Made by a program: the position numbers and the translations under genes. A stretch of 36,681 nt of DNA from JANOGU01 sp964499865 (GTDB lineage: Bacteria; Pseudomonadota; Alphaproteobacteria; Rhodobacterales; Rhodobacteraceae): positions 1-36,681 of the forward strand of contig CAZCPY010000012.1 of NCBI GenBank assembly GCA_964499865.1. The letters run 5' to 3'. Shown here one piece after another: positions 31,662 to 36,681 of the stretch; the stretch's first letter is position 1; every line of letters begins with the position of its first letter. The notes below the pieces were generated by a model. It saw only the letters and a program-made list of their open reading frames with translations, searched no databases and was not told where the DNA came from.

Positions 31662-32915
31662 ATGGCACCGCATCCCGCCCTGACCCCCCGCCCCTTCCTC
31701 GCCCGCAACCCGCATGTGCTGTGGTTCCTCGCCGCACTCGCGCTGTTCGTGGCGCTGGTGACACTGCTGTCGCCAGCCTTCGGGGCGGGGCTGGTCTCCA
31801 CCTCCTTCGTCAAGACCCTGGGCAAGACCCTGGCCCTGTGCCTTGCCGCGCTGGCGATGGACGTGGTCTGGGGCTATGCGGGGATCCTGTCGTTGGGCCA
31901 CATGGCCTTCTTCGCGCTTGGCGGCTACATGATCGGCCAGTGGCTGATGTATGCCCGCACCGAGGAGATTGTGCTGGCGCAGCTGACGCAAGGCGCGATC
32001 CCGCCGACCGGGGCCGAGATCGCGCAGGGCGTGGCGGTGCAGATCTTCGGGGTCGTCGGCTCGTCGGAAATGCCGCTGGTCTGGTCCCTTGCGCATTCGC
32101 TGACGGCGCAGCTGGCGCTGGTCATGCTGGTGCCGGGGGTGCTGGCCTTCGTCTTCGGCTGGCTCGCCTTCCGGTCGCGGGTGACGGGGGTATACCTGTC
32201 GATCCTGACCCAGGCGATGACGCTGGCCCTGTCGCTGTACCTGTTCCAGAACGACAGCGGGCTGCGCGGCAACAACGGCCTGTCGGGCCTGCAGAACCTG
32301 CCGGGCCTGCGCGCGGCGGGGCAGGATCTGGTGTCGGTCTGGTTCTTCTGGGCTTCGGCCGCGGCGCTGGCGCTGGCCTATGTCACGCTGGCCTGGGCGA
32401 TGTCGGGCAAGTTCGGGTCGGTCCTGCGCGCGATCCGCGACGACGAGGCGCGGGCGCGGTTCCTGGGCTACCCGGTCGAGGGCTACAAGCTGTTCGTCTT
32501 CGCCGCGACCGCGGTGCTGAGCGGGCTGGCGGGGGCGCTGTACTACCCGCAGGCGGGGATCATCAACCCGGCCGAACTGGCGCCCATCGCCTCGATCTAC
32601 CTCGCCGTCTGGGTCGCCATCGGCGGGCGCGGGCGGCTGTACGGGGCGGTGATCGGGGCGGCGGCGGTGTCGCTGCTGTCGTCGTGGTTCACCGGCGGGC
32701 GGGCGCCGTCGATCCCGCTGGGGTTCGCCACCATCGACTGGGTGGACTGGTGGCAGGTCCTGCTGGGCCTGTCCTTCGTCGCCGTCACGCTGTTCGCGCC
32801 CAAGGGGCTGGCGGGGCTGTTCGACCTCTGGCAGGGGCGCCGCGCGCCCGACCGCAAGGGCGCCGACCTCGGGCCCGGCAAGGGATCCCTGCAGGAACGC
32901 GAGGCGGTGGAATGA
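31662..32915 (+). CDS. urtC: Urea ABC transporter, permease subunit UrtC
   Basis: This 417-residue inner-membrane protein is the second permease of the importer, with about ten hydrophobic segments. Conserved parts are LAMDVVWGYAGILSLGHMAFFALGG, GVYLSILTQAMTLALSL, LRAIRDDEARARFLGYPVEGYKL and YLAVWVAIGGRGRLYGAVIGA. It starts three bases after the urtB stop and ends overlapping urtD by four bases. The very charged C-terminus (RRAPDRKG..LQEREAVE) is cytoplasmic. Confidence 0.94.
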   Translation: MAPHPALTPRPFLARNPHVLWFLAALALFVALVTLLSPAFGAGLVSTSFVKTLGKTLALCLAALAMDVVWGYAGILSLGHMAFFALGGYMIGQWLMYARTEEIVLAQLTQGAIPPTGAEIAQGVAVQIFGVVGSSEMPLVWSLAHSLTAQLALVMLVPGVLAFVFGWLAFRSRVTGVYLSILTQAMTLALSLYLFQNDSGLRGNNGLSGLQNLPGLRAAGQDLVSVWFFWASAAALALAYVTLAWAMSGKFGSVLRAIRDDEARARFLGYPVEGYKLFVFAATAVLSGLAGALYYPQAGIINPAELAPIASIYLAVWVAIGGRGRLYGAVIGAAAVSLLSSWFTGGRAPSIPLGFATIDWVDWWQVLLGLSFVAVTLFAPKGLAGLFDLWQGRRAPDRKGADLGPGKGSLQEREAVE

Positions 32916-33658
32916 GCGCGCTGCTGGAGGTTTCGGGCGTCTCCGTCACCTTCGACGGGTTCCGCGCCATCAACAACCTGTCCTTCGCCATCGGCCCGGC
33001 CGAGATGCGCGCGGTGATCGGGCCGAACGGCGCGGGCAAGACCACCTTCATGGACATCATCACCGGCAAGACCCGGCCCGACACGGGCACCGTGACCTGG
33101 GGCGAGAAGGCCGTGTCGCTGCTGCGCATGTCCGAGGCCGAGATCGCCCGCGCGGGCGTCGGGCGCAAGTTCCAGCGGCCCACGGTGTTCGAGGACCAGA
33201 CGGTGGCCGAGAACCTGGTGCTGGCGCTGAAATCGCCGCGCGGGCCACTGGCGGCGCTGGGCTTTGCGCTGACCGGCGGGGGCCGCGCGCGGATCGAGGC
33301 GCTGGCGGCGGAGGTGGGGCTGACGGACCACCTTTCCCGCAAGGCGGGCGAGCTCAGCCACGGGCAGAAGCAATGGCTGGAAATCGCCATGCTGCTGGCA
33401 CAGGAACCGCGGCTGCTGCTGGTGGACGAACCCGCCGCGGGCATGACGCTGGCCGAACGCGAGCGCACCACGACGATGCTGACCGACATCGCGAAGACGC
33501 GCGCCGTGGTGGTGGTGGAACACGACATGGACTTCGTGCGGCGGCTGAACTGCAAGGTCACCGTCCTGCACGAGGGCGCCGTGCTGGCCGAGGGCACGCT
33601 CGACCACGTGACCAGGGACCAGGTGGTGATCGACGTCTATCTGGGGCGCGGCGGATGA
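32912..33658 (+). CDS. urtD: Urea ABC transporter, ATP-binding subunit UrtD
   Basis: This 248-residue ATPase is the first of two that power urea uptake. Walker A is GPNGAGKT near residue 35, the ABC signature is LSHGQKQWLEI near 145, and Walker B is LLLVDEPAAGM. The switch His is in VVEHDMDFVR. The signature reads SHGQ rather than SGGQ, which is usual for UrtD. The ATG overlaps the urtC stop (ATGA), and its own stop overlaps urtE the same way. Confidence 0.95.
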   Translation: MSALLEVSGVSVTFDGFRAINNLSFAIGPAEMRAVIGPNGAGKTTFMDIITGKTRPDTGTVTWGEKAVSLLRMSEAEIARAGVGRKFQRPTVFEDQTVAENLVLALKSPRGPLAALGFALTGGGRARIEALAAEVGLTDHLSRKAGELSHGQKQWLEIAMLLAQEPRLLLVDEPAAGMTLAERERTTTMLTDIAKTRAVVVVEHDMDFVRRLNCKVTVLHEGAVLAEGTLDHVTRDQVVIDVYLGRGG

Positions 33659-34350
33659 TCGAGACGCGGGGACTGACGCTGCACTACGGGGGCTCGCAGA
33701 TCCTGCACGGGATCGACTTCGTGGCGAAAGCCGGCGAGGTGACCTGCATCATGGGCACCAACGGCGTGGGAAAGACCAGCTTTCTCAAGGCGCTGGCCGG
33801 GACGCATCCGCGGTCGGGGGGCGAGGTGTTCCTCGGCTCCGAGACCATCGGCCGCCTGCGCCCGCAGGAGATGGCGGCCCGCGGGCTGGCCGTGGTGCCG
33901 CAGGGGCGGATGATCTTTCCGCTGCTGACGGTGCGCGAGAACCTCGAGACCGCCTTCGCCGTCCTGCCGCGGGGCGAGCGGCGGGTGCCCGACGACATCT
34001 ACGACCTGTTCCCGGTCCTGCGCGACATGGGGCGGCGGCGGGGGGGCGACCTGTCGGGCGGCCAGCAGCAGCAGCTTGCCATCGCGCGGGCCATGCTGAT
34101 GCGCCCGCGCGTCCTGCTGCTGGACGAGCCCACCGAGGGCATCCAGCCCAACATCATCCAGCAGATCGGCCGGGTGATTTCGCTGCTGAAAGACCGCGGC
34201 ACGATGGCGATCGTGCTGGTGGAGCAGTATTTCGACTTTGCCTGGGGCCTGGCCGACCGGCTCTATGTCTTCGACCGCGGCACGGTGGCGATCTCGGGCG
34301 CCAAGGCCGAGCTGTCGCAGGCCGAGGTGCGGGGGCGGTTCTCGCTGTAG
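33655..34350 (+). CDS. urtE: Urea ABC transporter, ATP-binding subunit UrtE
   Basis: This 231-residue ATPase is the second of the pair. Walker A is GTNGVGKT near residue 35, the signature is LSGGQQQQLAIARA near 134, Walker B is LLLDEPTEGIQPN, and the switch His position is occupied by Gln in VLVEQYFDFAW, as in LivF-type subunits. The start ATG at 33655 overlaps the urtD stop by four bases. A run of inverted repeats begins about 40 bases after the stop and may end transcription. Confidence 0.95.
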   Translation: MIETRGLTLHYGGSQILHGIDFVAKAGEVTCIMGTNGVGKTSFLKALAGTHPRSGGEVFLGSETIGRLRPQEMAARGLAVVPQGRMIFPLLTVRENLETAFAVLPRGERRVPDDIYDLFPVLRDMGRRRGGDLSGGQQQQLAIARAMLMRPRVLLLDEPTEGIQPNIIQQIGRVISLLKDRGTMAIVLVEQYFDFAWGLADRLYVFDRGTVAISGAKAELSQAEVRGRFSL

Positions 34351-34388
34351 GGGCGGCGTCGCCTCTGGTCAGCCGTCGCCGCTCCGGC

Positions 34389-34488
34389 GCCTCCCCTCCC
34401 CCTCGTGGGGAGGGGATGGGGGAGGGTGGCTCCACCGACCGGCCGGGCGCCCCCCCACCCTCTCCCTCCCCCACGAGGGGGGAGGGAA
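34389..34488. repeat. Intergenic inverted repeat after urtE, C/T-G/A rich
   Basis: The left half carries CCCTCCCCCTCGTGGGGAGG followed by GGATGGGGGAGGGTGG. The right half is its near complement, with CCACCCTCTCCCTCCCCCAC then GAGGGGGGAGGG. The halves also form small hairpins around CTCGT and CACGAG. It resembles palindromic extragenic repeats found in many alphaproteobacteria (from memory). Boundaries are approximate. Confidence 0.75.
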
Positions 34489-34520
34489 GCACCTCATCGC
34501 GAGGCCGCGCGCAGGCCCAA

Positions 34521-34609
34521 GACCCCGCCCGGGCCTTGACCCGGGGCCTCCCCCGTCACCGGCGTGCCAGTGGGCGGGGGAGGTCCCGGGTCAAGCCCGG
34601 GACGGGGTC
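34521..34609. repeat. Intergenic inverted repeat, GC-rich (copy B)
   Basis: Arms of about 34 bases (34521-34554 and 34576-34609) are near-perfect complements around a 21-base centre. The left begins GACCCCGCCCGGGCCTTGAC and the right contains GGTCCCGGGTCAAGCCCGGG. The right arm matches the repeat at 5904-5993, so the two belong to one dispersed family. With the element at 34389 it fills the gap after urtE, which has no gene. Confidence 0.8.
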
Positions 34610-34688
34610 TTTCCCGGGAGCGTCCGCCCCCGCTGGCGGAGGGCGGCGCGATGGGGCAGGGTCTGGGCCACTCGGCGGAGCCCCCCCC

Positions 34689-35360
34689 TTGACCGACCTC
34701 GTGATCCTCGACTGCGACGGCGTGGTGATCGACAGCGAGATCATCAGCGCCTCGATGCTGATCGCGGAACTGTCGCGGCTCGGGGTGGCGGTGGACATGC
34801 CTTACGTCGCGCGCCACTTCCTCGGCCGCAGCTATCCGGTGGTGATGGCCCAGATCCGCCGCGAATTCGGCCTCGACCTGCCGCCCGACTTCGAGGACCG
34901 CTACCGCGACCGCCTGCTGGAGGCGTTCCGCACGCAGTTGCGCATCATGCCCGGCGTGGCCGCGGTGATCGACGCGCTGGCCGTGCCGGTCTGTCTGGCG
35001 ACCTCCTCCTCGCCGCGGCGGGTGGAGATGTCGCTGCGGCTGGTGGGGCTGTGGGACCGCCTGGGCCCGGTGACCTTCACCGCGACGGAGGTCGCCCGCG
35101 GCAAGCCCGCGCCCGACCTGTTCCTGCACGCCGCCGCCCGCATGGGGGTGGATCCCGCCGCCTGCCTGGTGATCGAGGACAGCCTGACCGGCATCCGCGC
35201 CGCCCGTGCCGCGGGCATGGCGGTCTGGCGCTTCACCGGCGGCAGCCACATGGGTGCGGACACCGCCCCGGAACCCGAGGACGCGCGCCCCGACCTGAGG
35301 TTTGCGTCCTTTGCGGATTTCTTCCAGATTGCGCCGCATCTGAAGGCCAGAGGGTGCTGA
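34689..35360 (+). CDS. HAD-superfamily hydrolase, phosphatase-like
   Basis: This 223-residue protein has all four HAD motifs: DCDGVVIDSE at residues 8-17 (the nucleophile Asp and general acid Asp), ATSSSPRR near 100, GKPAPDLF near 138 and VIEDSLTGIRAA near 158. The alpha-helical cap between motifs I and II is the subclass seen in phosphoglycolate or sugar-phosphate phosphatases. The start is a TTG at 34689, read as MTDLVILDCDG; a GTG four codons later is possible. It precedes a SorC-type regulator with a one-base overlap (TGATG) and a polyol transporter, so a sugar- or polyol-phosphate substrate is likely. Confidence 0.85.
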   Translation: MTDLVILDCDGVVIDSEIISASMLIAELSRLGVAVDMPYVARHFLGRSYPVVMAQIRREFGLDLPPDFEDRYRDRLLEAFRTQLRIMPGVAAVIDALAVPVCLATSSSPRRVEMSLRLVGLWDRLGPVTFTATEVARGKPAPDLFLHAAARMGVDPAACLVIEDSLTGIRAARAAGMAVWRFTGGSHMGADTAPEPEDARPDLRFASFADFFQIAPHLKARGC

Positions 35361-36307
35361 TGCGCGCTGACGCCGAACCCACGCTGCTGGACGAAGCCGC
35401 CCGGGCGGGCTGGCTTTACTATGTCGGCGGGCTGACGCAGGACCAGATCGCGGCGGAACTGGGCGTCAGCCGCCAGCGGGCGCAAAGGCTGGTGGCCCGC
35501 GCGCGGGACGAGGGGCTGATCCACATCCGGCTGGAACACCAGCTTGCGTCCTGCCTCGCACTCGAGGCCGCGCTGATCCGCCGCTTTGGCCTGACGCGGG
35601 CGCGGGTCGCCCCCGACCTGCCGCCGCCGGCCGATCCGTCGCTGGCCACCGCGGCGGCGGCGGCGGCGCTGCTGGAGGCGTTCCTCGCCGATCCCCGCCC
35701 GCTGACCATCGCCTTCGGCACCGGCCGGTCGCTGTCGGCCATGGCCGCCACGCTGACCGCGCAGCGGGCCGAGCGGCACCGCATCGTCAGCCTGATCGGC
35801 AACATCGCGCAGGATGGCTCGGCCACTTTCTATGACGTGGTGCCGCGCATCGCCGACAGGCTGCATGCGACCTATTTCCCGATGCTGGTGCCGGTGCGGT
35901 CCGACAGCCCCGAGGAACGCGCCCTTTTCCGCAGCCTGCCCCCGGTCCGGCGGGCCTGCGACCTGGCCACCTCGGCCGATGTCACCTTCGTGGGCGTCGG
36001 CCAGATGGGACCCGAGGCGCCGCTGGTGAAGGACGGCTTCGTCAGCGCCGCCGGAATGGCCAAGCTGGATGCGGCAGGCGCGGCGGGCGAGATCGTCGGC
36101 TGCATCTTCGACCGGGCGGGGCACTATATCGAAAGCCCCGATGTCGGCGTGTCGGGCGGCGTGCGGATCGATCCCGGCCGCGACCGCCCGGTGATCGGCG
36201 TCGCCGCGGGCGCGGCGAAGGTCGAGGCGGTCCGCGCGGCGCTGTGCGGGCGCATCCTGAACGGCCTGGTCACCGACGAATCCACCGCCGCCGCCCTGCT
36301 GGCCTGA
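35360..36307 (+). CDS. SorC-type sugar-binding transcriptional regulator
   Basis: This 315-residue protein has an N-terminal helix-turn-helix (LTQDQIAAELGVSRQRAQRL, residues 25-44) and a C-terminal sugar-phosphate-binding domain: TIAFGTGRSLSAMAATL near 118, VSLIGNIAQDGSATFYDVV near 140, and TFVGVGQMGPEAPL near 213. This is the SorC/DeoR effector-binding plan that senses phosphorylated sugars. Its ATG overlaps the HAD gene stop by one base. It probably controls the divergence-free polyol operon that begins downstream with smoE, through the dyad at 36387-36402. It plays the role of SmoC in Rhodobacter, if that comparison holds. Confidence 0.9.
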   Translation: MRADAEPTLLDEAARAGWLYYVGGLTQDQIAAELGVSRQRAQRLVARARDEGLIHIRLEHQLASCLALEAALIRRFGLTRARVAPDLPPPADPSLATAAAAAALLEAFLADPRPLTIAFGTGRSLSAMAATLTAQRAERHRIVSLIGNIAQDGSATFYDVVPRIADRLHATYFPMLVPVRSDSPEERALFRSLPPVRRACDLATSADVTFVGVGQMGPEAPLVKDGFVSAAGMAKLDAAGAAGEIVGCIFDRAGHYIESPDVGVSGGVRIDPGRDRPVIGVAAGAAKVEAVRAALCGRILNGLVTDESTAAALLA

Positions 36308-36328
36308 TTTCGCGGCCTGACCGCGAAA
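36308..36328. terminator. Hairpin directly after the SorC-type regulator
   Basis: Perfect 8-base arms TTTCGCGG (36308-36315) and CCGCGAAA (36321-36328) surround the loop CCTGA, starting at the base after the stop codon. A smaller CCCG-AAAAA-CGGG stem follows at about 36352-36364. Termination is plausible but no U-run is seen. Confidence 0.45.
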
Positions 36329-36365
36329 GCGGCATCCCGGTGCCCGCGATGCCCGAAAAACGGGA

Positions 36366-36395
36366 TTGACTCGACTCAGGGGGCGTGTGAACAAT
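36366..36395 (+). promoter_or_regulatory. Candidate promoter of the polyol transporter gene
   Basis: TTGACT (36366-36371) and AACAAT (36390-36395) are separated by 18 bases. This is five of six and four of six to the consensus, about 45 bases before the ATG. The -10 overlaps the dyad at 36387-36402. It is consistent with repression by a regulator bound there. Confidence 0.45.
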
Positions 36396-36402
36396 TCATC
36401 AC
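36387..36402. promoter_or_regulatory. Operator-like dyad overlapping the -10 of smoE
   Basis: GTGAACAATTCATCAC is an imperfect palindrome: outer GTGA/TCAC and inner AATT match, two bases on each side do not. It lies on the predicted -10 box. A second, weaker TGAGCA-type half-site (TGCTCATCGC) follows at about 36415. The binding protein would be the SorC-type regulator encoded just upstream, by position only. Confidence 0.4.
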
Positions 36403-36439
36403 GCAATGGGCATCTGCTCATCGCAAGGGGAGGATACCG

Positions 36440-36681
36440 ATGACCATGACGATGCGGGCGCTGCTGGGCGCCTGTGCCGTGTCCGCGCTTGTCAGCGCGG
36501 CCGCGGCCCAAACCACGATCACCGTCGCCACCGTCAACAACGGCGACATGATCCGCATGCAGGGCCTGATGGACGACTTCTACGCCAAGAACCCCGACAT
36601 CAAGGTCGAATGGGTGACGCTGGAAGAGAACGTCCTGCGCCAGAACGTGACCACCGACATCGCCACCGGCGGCGGCCAGTA
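36440..36681 (+). CDS. smoE: Polyol (sorbitol/mannitol) ABC transporter, substrate-binding protein (partial)
   Basis: Only the first 80 codons are visible; the gene runs off the right edge. A signal peptide, MTMTMRALLGACAVSALVSA, ends in the AAAAQ site. The mature beginning TTITVATVNNGDMIRMQGLM and the later WVTLEENVLRQNVTTDIATG match, from memory, sorbitol/mannitol-binding SmoE proteins of Rhodobacter. A strong GGGGAGG ribosome site precedes the ATG at 36440. With the SorC-type regulator and HAD phosphatase upstream, it forms the usual polyol uptake arrangement; permeases and the ATPase should follow outside the window. Confidence 0.8.
   Translation, partial: MTMTMRALLGACAVSALVSAAAAQTTITVATVNNGDMIRMQGLMDDFYAKNPDIKVEWVTLEENVLRQNVTTDIATGGGQ

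Noticed and set aside
29835..32096. A 753-codon minus-strand frame across urtB and urtC
   Set aside because: It is the shadow of two conserved permease genes; its composition (Arg, Gln, His, Gly) is typical of antisense frames in high-GC DNA.
1..36681. tRNA, rRNA, CRISPR array, prophage or integrase-att structures
   Set aside because: No cloverleaf-like GTTCRANNC segments, no rRNA stretches, no regularly spaced repeats and no phage structural or integrase gene were seen on either strand.

Overview
The window is high-GC chromosomal DNA whose gene families and gene order point to an alphaproteobacterium of the Rhodobacterales (Rhodobacteraceae/Paracoccaceae). The clues are divergent trxB/lrp, an lgt-midA-pgeF overlap cluster, a ybjN-proC-tRNA-binding-protein operon, a five-gene urea ABC transporter, a SmoE-type polyol binding protein, and GC-rich extragenic repeats of the kind common in this order. 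The genus cannot be named from sequence alone. I see no rRNA, tRNA or CRISPR.

Layout. (1) 1-3700, minus strand: a molybdenum hydroxylase operon, FAD subunit then a fused [2Fe-2S]/molybdopterin subunit, followed by the start of an iron-sulfur protein resembling 6-hydroxynicotinate reductase. Two tandem hairpins fill the last gap. (2) 3866-5875: 2,4-dienoyl-CoA reductase (fadH), divergent from the first operon. (3) 6074-9529, minus strand: ybjN-like, proC, tRNA-binding-domain protein, 2-hydroxyacid dehydrogenase, then a sulfotransferase set off by strong hairpins. (4) 9699-13345: the one clearly accessory segment, with an IS5-family element, a TPP-dependent acetolactate-synthase-like gene, and decayed remnants of a hydantoinase (hyuA) and a carboxymuconolactone-decarboxylase-type peroxidase gene. 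(5) 13342-18617: trxB, lrp, a 52-residue small gene, pgeF, midA, lgt and ubiK. (6) 18774-22052: sugar transferase, lolA, a lysozyme-like lipoprotein, an AEC transporter and hspQ. (7) 22049-23100: a two-gene unit of a leaderless M15-type peptidase and a secreted small protein. It is the best candidate here for an undescribed effector/immunity pair. (8) 23171-28063: gamma-glutamyltransferase, anti-sigma factor plus antagonist, VOC protein, homocysteine methyltransferase and RluA-type pseudouridine synthase. (9) 28366-34350: urtABCDE. (10) 34351-36681: palindromic repeats, HAD phosphatase, SorC-type regulator and the start of a polyol ABC binding protein.

How the genes work together. The molybdenum hydroxylase and its iron-sulfur neighbour look like a hydroxylation-then-reduction route for an N-heterocycle. 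urtABCDE is a complete high-affinity urea importer, with no urease gene alongside. The HAD-SorC-smoE unit is the upstream end of a polyol uptake operon, with an operator-like dyad over the predicted promoter. The lgt-midA-pgeF genes overlap by 1-4 bases and are surely cotranscribed.

The most useful observations are: a Rhodobacterales-type extragenic repeat lying in frame inside the linker of the molybdenum hydroxylase; a five-unit 15-bp tandem repeat inside midA; an IS transposase frame with no stop that runs into the TPP enzyme; the two pseudogenes behind that enzyme; the M15 peptidase pair; and a well-supported short gene at 15242-15400. All functional calls rest on reading motifs and on remembered family knowledge. 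No database search was run.
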